This document shows positions 18,848 through 28,248 of a stretch of 55,589 nucleotides of DNA, piece after piece. Below the pieces are notes generated by a model, which worked only from the letters and a program-made list of their open reading frames with translations, made no database searches and was not told the origin of the DNA. The position numbers were made by a program, and so were the translations under genes. Source of the stretch: Bacillus marinisedimentorum (lineage in GTDB: Bacteria; Bacillota; Bacilli; Bacillales; Bacillaceae_O); assembly GCF_001644195.2 (NCBI RefSeq), contig NZ_LWBL02000067.1:1-55589 (forward strand), read 5' to 3'. Numbering within the stretch: the first letter of the stretch is position 1; each line of letters starts with the position of its first letter.

Positions 18848-19345
18848 ATGAATGAAGAGTTCAAGGAATTGTTAAATCAAGAAGGGATTAGCGATTTAGA
18901 AAACCCAACGGAAGCAGATATAAAAAAAATAGCGGAACTATTACCGGAATTAGAAGTTAATGAAAAATTAGATAAAACTATAATACAAGAATACTATAAA
19001 TTTGTGGCAGGAGTACTTCCTAATATTTTAAAAACAGTAAATGACTTAGCTTCAAAAAATTTAGGCAAAGATGTTATAAACTCATTTAACAAAAGAATAG
19101 ACACATTAAATAAAAGATATGAAACTGAAAAAGATACGGAAATATTGAGATTAATTCAACAAGAGATTTCTTCTATATATGACAGAATTGAAAAAGAATC
19201 CGATAAACAAAGAGCTTGGATAACAAAATTAGCATTAGGGACAATGGGGACAGTTGTAATTCTTGGAGGAGTTATGGTAGGAGTCAAAAATAAGGATGCG
19301 GGTAAAAAAATTGTTGAAGAAGGAATGAAAGTGATAAAGGGATAA
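18848..19345 (+). CDS. unknown helical protein with C-terminal membrane segment
   Basis: I do not recognise this 165-residue protein. Residues 1-135 are acidic, charged and probably helical or coiled-coil. A hydrophobic segment at about residues 133-152 (KLALGTMGTVVILGGVMVGV) is followed by a short Lys-rich tail, giving a tail-anchored layout. AAAGGGGG lies upstream of the ATG. It is AT-rich like the Thoeris element but lies outside its repeats, and it precedes the Wadjet operon on the same strand with a terminator between. It may be defence cargo; the function is unknown. Confidence 0.7.
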   Translation: MNEEFKELLNQEGISDLENPTEADIKKIAELLPELEVNEKLDKTIIQEYYKFVAGVLPNILKTVNDLASKNLGKDVINSFNKRIDTLNKRYETEKDTEILRLIQQEISSIYDRIEKESDKQRAWITKLALGTMGTVVILGGVMVGVKNKDAGKKIVEEGMKVIKG

Positions 19346-19388
19346 AGAGGGGAAGGTTGAAAAAAATAATATCCTTCTTAGTACCAAG

Positions 19389-19433
19389 AGAAGCTTTTCA
19401 AAAGTTGAAAAACTTAGGGAAGCTTCTTTTTAT
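19389..19433 (+). terminator. terminator after the unknown membrane protein
   Basis: AGAAGCTT (19389-19396) pairs with AAGCTTCT (19420-19427), with an inner AAGTT/AACTT hairpin, followed by T-rich sequence. It separates the small gene from jetA. Confidence 0.65.
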
Positions 19434-19540
19434 TTGTTTACTTTGAGCATATCATCCAAAAAGCCAATTATCCAAGGTGATGTAAAGCCAGTATTAATAT
19501 ATGGAGTGAATTATTGGAAAAACGATGGAAAAAAGGATAG

Positions 19541-19569
19541 TTACCTAGATGGTAAAATTGAATTATACT
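19541..19569 (+). promoter_or_regulatory. candidate jetA promoter
   Basis: TTACCT (19541-19546) and TATACT (19564-19569) are separated by 17 bp, 33 bp before the jetA ATG. The -10 is good and the -35 weak. Confidence 0.4.
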
Positions 19570-19601
19570 GTAGGAAAGAGTCTAGTGATAGAGGTGAAAG
19601 C

Positions 19602-21095
19602 ATGCAGCAAGGCCTTCAAAAGAAGATTAAAGAAGCTACATACTTGACCGCCGATAAAGCATGGAGTTATCGGCCGATTTTAAGGTATTTTTATATACAG
19701 CATGAGCGGATGCGGGAGTTTTTGTTTCCGGATGAAATCTATGAATATCTTAGCCAGTTCCCTGAGTTCAGTGATTATTCGGTGGAGTCGCTTCATCAGG
19801 ATCTGGACTCGCTGGTCAAATGGGGGAATTTGATTGCGAGCCAGGAACACCGAAAGGCCAAGACTATTGATGAATATAAGAAGAAAAGCTTCCGCTACCA
19901 GTGCACTCCTTATACGGTAGAGTTTGAGCGGATGCTGATGCAGCTTGAAAATATGGGGGAAACTTTTGGCGGGTCGCTTGAAAGGACTCAGTTTGAGAGG
20001 CTCTATCAAGTTCTTTCATCGATTGCCGGAACAGTCAAAAAGGCGGATTCTGAACCGGATGAGGAATGTGCACAGGTGTGGGACGATGCCATGACTTATT
20101 TCCGCCAGATCACCCAGAACACCTCCGATTATATTGCTTATATACATAGCGAAGAAGTGGCCGAGCGGATGAAGACGGAAGCGTTTATTGCCTATAAAGA
20201 TCAGTTCACGACGTATTTGAGAGACTTCATTATTGCGCTTCAGAGAACGGCCATGCAAATACAGGATCTCCTTTCAAGTTTGACTGTGGAAGAGATGGAA
20301 CCATTTTTCAACCAGGTGATCAGGCATCATGAGCAGGCCTTTCGTTTTGAGGAAGAACTGAGGCTGGATCCGATGGAGGACTTAAAAGAAAAATGGCTTA
20401 ACTTGAAGGCGTGGTTCCTTGGAAATAAACACGGGGAGAGCGAATTTGAGCGTCTTGAAAGCAGGACGAATGAAGCGATCCGCAGGATAACCAGGATTGT
20501 CCAGCGCCTGGGGGAAAGGCATCAGCAATTCCGGAGCAGGAAGAACGACTACCTTCATCTTGCCAAATGGTTCGACGGTATGGATTCAATTGAAGAAGCG
20601 CATAAGTTGTCTTCTGTGGCTTTCGGGGTCTTTCATACCCGTCATCTTCATTCTGACCAGGTGCCAACCGAGGATATTTACATGGATATCTGGGAAGAGA
20701 AGCCGATGGTGCATCAGACGAAGCCGAGGATCCGTCAGTATCGGGAAAAAACGCGTGCCGGTGCAATAGAGGATAACAAAGAGAAGATCGAAACGATGAA
20801 GAGGATTCATCTGGAAAAGCGCCAGCGCGAAAAGGAGATCATCGAGCAGTATATCCAGGGGGGAGAAATCTCAATAAGAGAACTTCCGGAAGTGGAAGCT
20901 CACGTCCGGAAACTGTTATTGGCATGGATCGGAAAGGCGATGGCGAGAAAAGACAGAGTCGTGAAAACGGAGTTCGGCAAAAAAGTGAAAGTCACACTAA
21001 ATTCGGATGAACGGGTAATCTTGAAATCCGAGGATGGAATCCTTGAAATGCCGAATGCAGTATTCCTTTTTTCTGAAGATGAGGTGAATGTGTAA
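19602..21095 (+). CDS. jetA: Wadjet type II subunit JetA (DUF2397)
   Basis: A kleisin-like subunit of the Wadjet anti-plasmid complex, 497 residues, matching DUF2397 (TIGR02677). The N-terminal LTADKAWSYRPILRYFY and the later LDSLVKWGNLIAS segments are the family's clearest features: winged-helix-like pieces that contact the SMC-like JetC. The middle is helical with many Arg/Glu residues. The ATG at 19602 follows GAGGTG; the frame extends upstream without support. The stop codon overlaps the jetB ATG (TAATG). Base composition is closer to the host backbone than to the AT-rich Thoeris element. Confidence 0.88.
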   Translation: MQQGLQKKIKEATYLTADKAWSYRPILRYFYIQHERMREFLFPDEIYEYLSQFPEFSDYSVESLHQDLDSLVKWGNLIASQEHRKAKTIDEYKKKSFRYQCTPYTVEFERMLMQLENMGETFGGSLERTQFERLYQVLSSIAGTVKKADSEPDEECAQVWDDAMTYFRQITQNTSDYIAYIHSEEVAERMKTEAFIAYKDQFTTYLRDFIIALQRTAMQIQDLLSSLTVEEMEPFFNQVIRHHEQAFRFEEELRLDPMEDLKEKWLNLKAWFLGNKHGESEFERLESRTNEAIRRITRIVQRLGERHQQFRSRKNDYLHLAKWFDGMDSIEEAHKLSSVAFGVFHTRHLHSDQVPTEDIYMDIWEEKPMVHQTKPRIRQYREKTRAGAIEDNKEKIETMKRIHLEKRQREKEIIEQYIQGGEISIRELPEVEAHVRKLLLAWIGKAMARKDRVVKTEFGKKVKVTLNSDERVILKSEDGILEMPNAVFLFSEDEVNV

Positions 21096-22258
21096 TGGAA
21101 GAAGCGGTTCAATTTGATGAAAAGACAGAGGAAGCGCTCGGGATTCTTTTTGAGCAGTTTTGGGTGCTTCGTTCCGAAGAACCGGCCCTTTATCACCTGA
21201 TCCGGGAACGGGAACACCGATTGAAGAGATACTTAACCGAAAAATTCGGGTTTGATTTACTTGTGCACCAGCATTTTATCAAGTTGGAGAAAATCCCGGT
21301 TGATCCTAAGCCTTGGATGGGAATCCAGGAGTTCTCCGAACCGATGGACTATGCAATCTTCAGCTGTGCACTGGCATTCACGGAACGCCGCTCAGTCGAC
21401 GAACAGTTTTTGCTGTCTGATATCACGGAGGATATCCAGGAAATGTATCCGGGTGAATTTCCGCTGGATTGGACGAATTACCGGCACCGCAAGTCATTGG
21501 TCCGTTCACTGAAAAAGCTGGTTGAGTTGAGGCTGATCAAAACCGTCGATGGGGACCTTGAGCTTTTTGCAACAAATGAAGAGGAAGAAGTGCTATATGA
21601 AGTAACCGTTTATGCCCGCTATTTTATGAGATCTTATCCGGATGACTTGTTCCGGTACTCGACTATGGAAGAAATCCTTGAGAATGAATGGAACAGGCAC
21701 CAGGCTGATGAACGGAGGAAAAGGGTGTACCGCAAGCTGATGTTCTCGCCGGTCGTTTACAGGGAGAGCAAGGATGATGCGGACTTTGCCTATATCCGAA
21801 ACTTCCGCAACCGCCTCAGTGATGACCTGGAGGAACATACGCCTTTCAGGCTCGAAGTATTTAAAAATGCGGCATTGCTCGTATTGCCTGAAAGGAAGCA
21901 GCGTTATACGCTATTTCCCGATCAAAAAGGCATCACTGACATTGCGCTCCATGTGGCTGACTGGATTCGAGCGGATATGGAAAAATATCCTTTCAATGAA
22001 ATGGGGGAAATCCGCCTTACATTGGCCGAATTTGAACAGCTCGTTGCCGATATCAAGGAAGCACAGGGCCATGGGTGGAGCAAGCTCTATCGTGAAAGCT
22101 CGCCCGGCCACATAAGCGGGGAGCTGATAAAACTTTTATCGGAGTGGGAACTGGCTTTTACAGAACCGGAATCGGGCATCCTTGTATTGCAATCAGGATT
22201 CGGACGGATGATCGGCCGGTATCCAGGTGACTATCTAAAAGAGGAGGGACGATCTTGA
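21095..22258 (+). CDS. jetB: Wadjet type II subunit JetB (DUF2398)
   Basis: A 387-residue KITE-like (winged-helix) partner of JetA, matching DUF2398 (TIGR02678). The early segment FSEPMDYAIFSCALAFTE and the DWTNYRHRKSLVRSL stretch resemble the family, as do repeated helix-wing patterns. It overlaps jetA by one base and jetC by four, consistent with fixed stoichiometry of a complex. It is thought to bridge JetA and the JetC heads. No truncation is seen. Confidence 0.87.
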   Translation: MEEAVQFDEKTEEALGILFEQFWVLRSEEPALYHLIREREHRLKRYLTEKFGFDLLVHQHFIKLEKIPVDPKPWMGIQEFSEPMDYAIFSCALAFTERRSVDEQFLLSDITEDIQEMYPGEFPLDWTNYRHRKSLVRSLKKLVELRLIKTVDGDLELFATNEEEEVLYEVTVYARYFMRSYPDDLFRYSTMEEILENEWNRHQADERRKRVYRKLMFSPVVYRESKDDADFAYIRNFRNRLSDDLEEHTPFRLEVFKNAALLVLPERKQRYTLFPDQKGITDIALHVADWIRADMEKYPFNEMGEIRLTLAEFEQLVADIKEAQGHGWSKLYRESSPGHISGELIKLLSEWELAFTEPESGILVLQSGFGRMIGRYPGDYLKEEGRS

Positions 22259-25200
22259 GGGAACAAAATCGCTGGCAAATGAACAGGGCAGGCCTGCTCA
22301 ATTTCTGGTATTACGATGAGGAGATATTCGATTTTTCGGAAGGGAAACTTTTGTTAAGAGGAAGCAATGGATCGGGAAAGTCTGTAACAATGCAAAGTTT
22401 CCTGCCCGTTTTACTTGATGGAAAAAAGTCACCGGACAGGCTCGATCCGTTCGGTTCAAAGGCACGGAAAATGGAAGACTATCTGCTCGGGGAAAAGGAA
22501 ATCGTCGACAGGGATGAGCGGACAGGCTATCTTTTTATCGAATACAAAAGAGCAGACACCAATCAGTATGTCACGACAGGGATCGGACTGCAGGCAAAAC
22601 GGCAGAAGCCGCTTAAGTTCTGGGGATTTACAATCACGGATAACCGCCGCATCGGGACAGATATCGAGCTCTATAAAACAGAGCGGCAGGGAACGGAAGT
22701 AAACAAAATTCCACGATCAAGAGTCGAACTTGAAAATGTGATTGGCGAGGGGGGCCAGGTTGTCCAGACGCAAGGCGATTACATGAAGCTCGTCAATAAG
22801 CTTATTTTCGGCTTTGAAACGATTGAAGCCTATGAGGAATTGATCAAGCTGTTGATCCAGCTGAGAAGCCCGAAGCTTTCGAAGGAATTCAGGCCGACGG
22901 TCATTTATGAAATCCTTGAAGCCGCACTGCCGCCGCTTTCCGATGATGATCTTCGGCATCTGTCTGATACAATCGAGCAAATGGACCAGACAAAGCAGCA
23001 GATCGAACAGCTCGAGCGTGAACTTTCATCCCTTGAAAAGCTGAATAAGGCGTACGATATCTATAATCAGCGCTACATTGCCGATCAGGCGGCTGAATAT
23101 CGAAAAGCTTCCAGAAGGGCCCTGAAAGAGGAAAAAGAATTCGAACAGCTTGGTCAAGACCAGGAAAAGTTGAAAGTGGAAATTCAGGAACTGTCTGACA
23201 AAGTCCAGTTTCTTAAACAGGATAAGGATACGTATGAAAAGCAGAAGCAAAGGCTTCAATCACATAAAGTGTGGAACCTGGAAGAGGAGAAAAAACAGGA
23301 AATCGAGCGGTTGAAGCGTTCTTCTGATGATCTTGCCCGAAAAGACACCCAGCTGTCGCGTGAGAAAAATAAAAAGTGGACGGCAGAAAAGCAAAAGGAT
23401 GAAGCGGAACTCGAAACCGAGAGTCTCCTGCGGGATATCGCAGACCATCTCGGCGATATGGGGAATGATGCGCATGAGGCATCCTTCACACAGCATGAGA
23501 TGAACGAGGAAGATTATGACCGGAAAAAGAACACCGAATTTGATTTTGCCGTTTGGAAAAGAGAAGCGGAACAGCATGTCGGGCAGCTGACTGTTATTGA
23601 AGAGAACTTGCGGGAGTTTGAACAGGTAAAAGAAAACCTTCAAACCAAAAACAAGGAATTAGCTGGTGAACAGCAGCTCCTTGACCGGAAGCGGCACGAG
23701 GAGTCAGACTGGCTGAAGATTTTTGAGGAAGATAAAGAAAGACATCTTAATGAAATCTACAGGTGGACTGAGACACACAGTGAATTCAAGGTTGAGGAAG
23801 AAGCGCTGCAGCGAGCTGCAAGAGGCATGTACTCCCTTTATGAACCTGCTTCTTATAACGAGATCACTGATGCTGTTTCTCCTTATGTCATCCACTACCA
23901 GAACATCCAGCGAGACCTGTTATCCGAACTGAATACAAAGGAAAAACAGGTCATAAAAGACATCGAGGAAAAAGAATCTGTCCTTAATGAGTGGAAAAAC
24001 AAGAAGGATCCCGAGCCTGACACACATCCAGCCACGAGGGAAGCAAGGCAGGCATTAAGGGAGTCGGGTGCAGAGTTTGCTCCGCTCTACACACTTGTTG
24101 AGTTCCATGAGGGAGTCTCACGGGAAGTTCAGACAAGGATCGAAGCTGCCATGATCGACAGCGGCTTGCTTGATGCCCTCATCACAGATGGAACCCGGGC
24201 CGTGATCCACGACCGTGTGCTGACACCAGATCCGAATATGATGGCCCATACATTAGCTGATTATCTCAAGCCAGATATTGTGGAAGGCGTATCCATCACT
24301 CCTGAACAGGTCGATGATATCCTGAGAAGCATTGTAATCGGGGAAAATCGGGATGGTGCATCCATGTCGGTTCAGGAAAACGGCTCCTATCAGCTTGGGA
24401 TTTTAACAGGACATGCCGTTCCGGTTGAAAGTGTCCGCTTTATCGGCAGAAACGCAAGAAAGAGATACCGTGAAGAAATCATTCATCAGCTGAAGTCAGA
24501 CCTGGAAGCCCTCCAAGAAGAAAAAAGGGAAATCCAGCAAGGAAAAGATCGAGCGAGACGTGCGATGGAAGCGGCGGAAACAGCATGGCGCCAATTTCCA
24601 AACGACAAAGATCTTCAGGAGAGCTTCCGCCAGATCGAAAAAGTACGACTCGCACTGAAACATCACCAGGAACAGCTTCAAAGAATTTCCGCCCAGTTAA
24701 AAGGAATGGACGGCGAATATCAGGAGCTTAAACGGATTATCGGTGAACAAACTCGTTTTTACAACCTGGAAATAAGCAGGAAAGCTTACCAGGAAGCAAA
24801 AACGATTATGAACCGTTATGAAAAAGATCTTTTTGAGCTCCAAACCCTTCATACAAGATATATTAATGTTACAGAACGGGTCAGAGAACTTGAGAGCCGT
24901 ATTAAAGAGATGGAAGAGGATATCCTGGCACTTTCAGGAGAACTTAACATTCTGAATGATGAAATCGAGCGGTTTCAGAAAAACATCAAACAAATCGAAG
25001 CGCAGCTGGAACAGGCAGGGGCAGCTGATATCCGTAAACAGATACGAGAAGTTCAGGATAAACTGGGGTGGATTGAAAAAGAATTAAGTGAAGCCAACCG
25101 GCGCCTCCCGCAGCTTGAAACGACCTGGAGCCATCAGCAAAAAGATCTCGAGGAAAAAGAGCACGAGCTGAAATTCTGGAAACAGATGAGGTCAGCCTGG

Positions 25201-26406
25201 GAGGAAGCACTCGGAGCAGAGTACCACAGAGGACTGACGGCCGGGCTGCCTGAAGAGGATAAGGTGGAAACCATCGCCCGAACAGTCGAAAAAGCATATG
25301 GGGAACTCCTTAAAGAAAAAGAAAAAAGCCAGACAGACGCCAGGTTGACAAGTGAATTCTACGATAAGCAAACAGACCTGATGGAGTACCGGATGCGCGA
25401 TTATACAAAAAGTCATCCTGTTCCGGAATGGATGAAACAGGTATCAGAGGATAGATTCATGCCGTTCATCGATCAATGGAAGCAAAAAACATCAAGAAGA
25501 TTCATAGAATTGGACTTGCGCGGCCAGCAGGTCAATCCTTATGCTGTCCAAAAAAACCTTCAGGATGATTATGCCCGCCAGGAAAGCTACCTGGATGAGC
25601 AGGACAAAGAACTATATGAGGAAATTTTGTTCAAATCCGTCGGCAGCAAGCTGAGAAGCCGGATCCGCCGTGCCGAGAGCTGGACGCAAAAGATGAACAG
25701 CCTGATGGAAAGCCGCGATTCTTCCTCTGGGCTGACATTTTCGATCAAATGGCGTCCGCGGACGGCAGACACTGAAGAAGAAATGGACACGAAAGACCTG
25801 GTGCATATTTTAAAACAGGATGCACAACTGCTAAAAGAACAGGATCTCGAACGAATCACTTCCCATTTTCGCTCGAAAATTTCCAAGGCGAAGCAATGGA
25901 TCGAGGAAAAAGGCGAAGGCCACACTCTTCTCCAAGTATTGAAGGAAGTGCTCGACTACCGGAAGTGGTTCTCCTTCGTCCTTTCTTATCAGCGGACAAA
26001 TGAACCGAAAAGGGAACTGACCAACAACAAGTTCTACACGTTCAGCGGCGGGGAAAAAGCGATGGCCATGTATATCCCTCTTTTCACAGCCTGTTATTCC
26101 CGGTACCAGGAAGCAGCCGGCACCGCGCCGTACATCATTTCCCTTGACGAGGCGTTTGCAGGTGTCGATGAAAATAACATCAGGGAAATGTTCGAGATCG
26201 TCGAACACCTCGGTTTCGATTACATCATGAATTCCCAGGTCCTATGGGGAGACTATGACACGATTTCCACCCTTTCAATATGCGAACTGATCCGTCCGAA
26301 AAATGCGGATTTCGTCTCGGTGCTCCGCTACCAGTGGGATGGCTATAAAATGAACCTTCAAGCAGATGAAGGTGCAGTTCAAGAAGAACCCGTCACATCA
26401 ATCTAA
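22255..26406 (+). CDS. jetC: Wadjet type II SMC-like ATPase JetC
   Basis: An SMC/MukB-like ATPase of 1383 residues (TIGR02680 type), the motor that loops and tests DNA for small circular molecules. Walker A GSNGSGKS is at residues 36-43; the C-terminal head has the ABC signature FSGGEKAMAM and Walker B YIISLDEAFAGVDENN. Two long charged coiled-coil arms (about 230-440 and 800-1080) flank a central hinge-like region. The start is a TTG at 22255 with GAGGAGGG upstream, overlapping the jetB stop. The gene is intact, so the system should be functional. Confidence 0.92.
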   Translation: MREQNRWQMNRAGLLNFWYYDEEIFDFSEGKLLLRGSNGSGKSVTMQSFLPVLLDGKKSPDRLDPFGSKARKMEDYLLGEKEIVDRDERTGYLFIEYKRADTNQYVTTGIGLQAKRQKPLKFWGFTITDNRRIGTDIELYKTERQGTEVNKIPRSRVELENVIGEGGQVVQTQGDYMKLVNKLIFGFETIEAYEELIKLLIQLRSPKLSKEFRPTVIYEILEAALPPLSDDDLRHLSDTIEQMDQTKQQIEQLERELSSLEKLNKAYDIYNQRYIADQAAEYRKASRRALKEEKEFEQLGQDQEKLKVEIQELSDKVQFLKQDKDTYEKQKQRLQSHKVWNLEEEKKQEIERLKRSSDDLARKDTQLSREKNKKWTAEKQKDEAELETESLLRDIADHLGDMGNDAHEASFTQHEMNEEDYDRKKNTEFDFAVWKREAEQHVGQLTVIEENLREFEQVKENLQTKNKELAGEQQLLDRKRHEESDWLKIFEEDKERHLNEIYRWTETHSEFKVEEEALQRAARGMYSLYEPASYNEITDAVSPYVIHYQNIQRDLLSELNTKEKQVIKDIEEKESVLNEWKNKKDPEPDTHPATREARQALRESGAEFAPLYTLVEFHEGVSREVQTRIEAAMIDSGLLDALITDGTRAVIHDRVLTPDPNMMAHTLADYLKPDIVEGVSITPEQVDDILRSIVIGENRDGASMSVQENGSYQLGILTGHAVPVESVRFIGRNARKRYREEIIHQLKSDLEALQEEKREIQQGKDRARRAMEAAETAWRQFPNDKDLQESFRQIEKVRLALKHHQEQLQRISAQLKGMDGEYQELKRIIGEQTRFYNLEISRKAYQEAKTIMNRYEKDLFELQTLHTRYINVTERVRELESRIKEMEEDILALSGELNILNDEIERFQKNIKQIEAQLEQAGAADIRKQIREVQDKLGWIEKELSEANRRLPQLETTWSHQQKDLEEKEHELKFWKQMRSAWEEALGAEYHRGLTAGLPEEDKVETIARTVEKAYGELLKEKEKSQTDARLTSEFYDKQTDLMEYRMRDYTKSHPVPEWMKQVSEDRFMPFIDQWKQKTSRRFIELDLRGQQVNPYAVQKNLQDDYARQESYLDEQDKELYEEILFKSVGSKLRSRIRRAESWTQKMNSLMESRDSSSGLTFSIKWRPRTADTEEEMDTKDLVHILKQDAQLLKEQDLERITSHFRSKISKAKQWIEEKGEGHTLLQVLKEVLDYRKWFSFVLSYQRTNEPKRELTNNKFYTFSGGEKAMAMYIPLFTACYSRYQEAAGTAPYIISLDEAFAGVDENNIREMFEIVEHLGFDYIMNSQVLWGDYDTISTLSICELIRPKNADFVSVLRYQWDGYKMNLQADEGAVQEEPVTSI

Positions 26407-26421
26407 GTAAGGATGAGAAAA

Positions 26422-27708
26422 ATGGCTGATTCCCCATTGCAAGAAGCATTAGACTATTTCGGCGGTGATCCCGGTTTTCACCGCCTCTTTTCCCTTTTCA
26501 AAAAGAAATATGAATCTTATGGCAGAATAGGAGGATCTGTTAGATTAACCAATTTTCAGGAAAAAGAAATCAAATCGATAGCCCGGTTCTTTGGCGATGA
26601 CGTGGACAGGCTGAAAGCAAAGGGAACGATCACCCTCCTTTCCTTTGAACGAAAGCTTCAGGAAACCAAGTTTGAAGGGTTGGGGCTATTGGATTTGCTG
26701 CAAGGCTACTTTGACGAGCCTCTGGTCACTAAGAAAGAGGCGAAGGAACAAAAGCAACTTGAGCAGCAGAAAAAACTGGCACGGCTTTCTGCAGAATTTC
26801 TGAACCTGTCCTTTTGGTTCAGGCATCTTCAGAGCCGCTCCCCAGATACATACTGGATCAACAGATTATTGGATGAAGAGAGATTCGCGGACTATTGTAG
26901 AACCCTTTCACGAGCAATGGCAAAGCTGCCTGCAGATTACGAACGATTGCCAGTTTTCAGCCAGAGGATCGCCGGCAATCCACATGCATTTGATCTGTCA
27001 ACAGAACTGGGTAAGCTTTGGATACATGTCTTACATGTAAAAAGGGGAGCAGAAAATATGTCTGCACCTCCTGCTGATACCGAAAGCATCAATGATTTGT
27101 TAATGGATTTCAACCTGCTGCGTGATGACATCACCAATTACGTAACATGTGCCAACATAACAGCAGAAACCGAAAAAGGGGAACACCCAATGTGGAAAGC
27201 AGCTTCTGAAACAGCAAGCGTCATGAATGTTCCGATGCGGGAGTTGCTGAAAGTTAGAAAAGTGTACCCCCAAAACAGGAAATCTAAAGTTTGGATTGTT
27301 GAAAACTCTGGCGTTTTCTCAAGTCTTTTAGACGCAGTTCCGCATGCACCGTTAATTTGCACTCATGGCCAATTCAAACTTGCTGCTTTAAGGTTATTGG
27401 ATATGATGGTTGCGAGCGGCTGCAAATTAAGCTATGCGGGAGATTTTGATCCGGAGGGCCTGGCCATGGCTGTAAGGTTAAAAGAACGATATCGGGATAA
27501 TATCGAATACTGGAGGATGAGCTTCGATTCATATAAGAAATCTAATCCCACTGTTAGCATTTCCGAGGAACGTCTTTTTAAGCTTAACAGTCTAACAGAA
27601 CCCGGGTTGTCAGATGTAGTTGATGAGATGAAGAGGCTTAAGAGAGCAGGTTACCAGGAGGCATTGCTGGAGATTATGATTAACGATTTGAAAGTTGCTG
27701 AAAAATAG
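26422..27708 (+). CDS. jetD: Wadjet type II Toprim nuclease JetD (DUF2399)
   Basis: JetD is the nuclease that cuts plasmid DNA after JetABC recognises it. The 428-residue protein has an N-terminal TIGR02679 region (GGSVRLTNFQEKE) and a C-terminal DUF2399/Toprim domain with the acidic residues of VENSGVFSSL (Glu) and YAGDFDPEG (DxD). Topoisomerase VI A-like folds share this centre. The ATG at 26422 follows AAGGATGAG; another in-frame ATG at 26413 lies inside that site. It ends the jetABCD operon. The presence of all four genes supports a complete type II Wadjet system. Confidence 0.88.
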   Translation: MADSPLQEALDYFGGDPGFHRLFSLFKKKYESYGRIGGSVRLTNFQEKEIKSIARFFGDDVDRLKAKGTITLLSFERKLQETKFEGLGLLDLLQGYFDEPLVTKKEAKEQKQLEQQKKLARLSAEFLNLSFWFRHLQSRSPDTYWINRLLDEERFADYCRTLSRAMAKLPADYERLPVFSQRIAGNPHAFDLSTELGKLWIHVLHVKRGAENMSAPPADTESINDLLMDFNLLRDDITNYVTCANITAETEKGEHPMWKAASETASVMNVPMRELLKVRKVYPQNRKSKVWIVENSGVFSSLLDAVPHAPLICTHGQFKLAALRLLDMMVASGCKLSYAGDFDPEGLAMAVRLKERYRDNIEYWRMSFDSYKKSNPTVSISEERLFKLNSLTEPGLSDVVDEMKRLKRAGYQEALLEIMINDLKVAEK

Positions 27709-27723
27709 GAATCATTTTTTAGT

Positions 27724-27742
27724 GGGACAAGGTACCTGTCCC
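27724..27742. repeat. GGGACA/TGTCCC palindrome
   Basis: GGGACAAGGTACCTGTCCC, 15 bases after the jetD stop. It is identical to 39505-39523 and nearly so to 43167-43185. Confidence 0.85.
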
Positions 27743-27792
27743 TCCGGTTTTTGTGGTTTTTCTAAATTAAACCATCAAATGTAGGTGATAAA

Positions 27793-28053
27793 ATGGAGAG
27801 AAAAAGGCCGAAGCTACAAAATAAAACAGAGATACCAGTTAATATTTATAAAGGAGTGGAATTACTTAAAGAGTGTACAAGTATTCAAGAGGCAGCAAGG
27901 TTTTTCAAAAAACATACAGAAGCAAATCGTTTTAATTGGAAAGCAATTAATAATGGTATATGGTTTGACGAGCCCTATTCGATAAACGGTGCTACATATT
28001 ACTTTGTCACTGATGAAGAAGCAGTTAAGAATAAGCTTGAAGAGATTAATTAA
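27793..28053 (+). CDS. small NUMOD1-like DNA-binding protein
   Basis: An 86-residue basic protein. The segment from IYKGVELLKECTSIQEAARF through WKAINNG to ATYYF resembles the NUMOD1 helix-turn-helix module found in homing endonucleases and phage proteins (a repeated pattern of short strand, SIxEAA helix, IxxxxNG). No nuclease domain is attached. TAGGTG lies before the ATG. It may be a stand-alone regulator or a fragment of a mobile gene. The family match is by eye and moderate. Confidence 0.5.
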   Translation: MERKRPKLQNKTEIPVNIYKGVELLKECTSIQEAARFFKKHTEANRFNWKAINNGIWFDEPYSINGATYYFVTDEEAVKNKLEEIN

Positions 28054-28089
28054 GGTGCCCGTCACCACCCGAAATATGTCGAAATTAAT
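28053..28089. repeat. half copy of the GGTGCC...CACCACCC repeat
   Basis: GGTGCCCGTCACCACCCGAA followed by ATATGTCGAA matches the left arm of the elements at 32872 and 39229. The right arm is missing. The rest of 28054-28248 holds no gene. Confidence 0.65.
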
Positions 28090-28248
28090 CCTTTTATCAT
28101 GTTTTCTCCAGGATTAGCTTTATGATTCTTAAGGTCATAACGTTAACGCCATTGTGTCGACTTATCATATAAACACGAAGCATAATCAACTTTTTATAAA
28201 GTTTTTGATGGGATAGATTATAACTTTTTAAAAGGAGGAGGAATTTTA

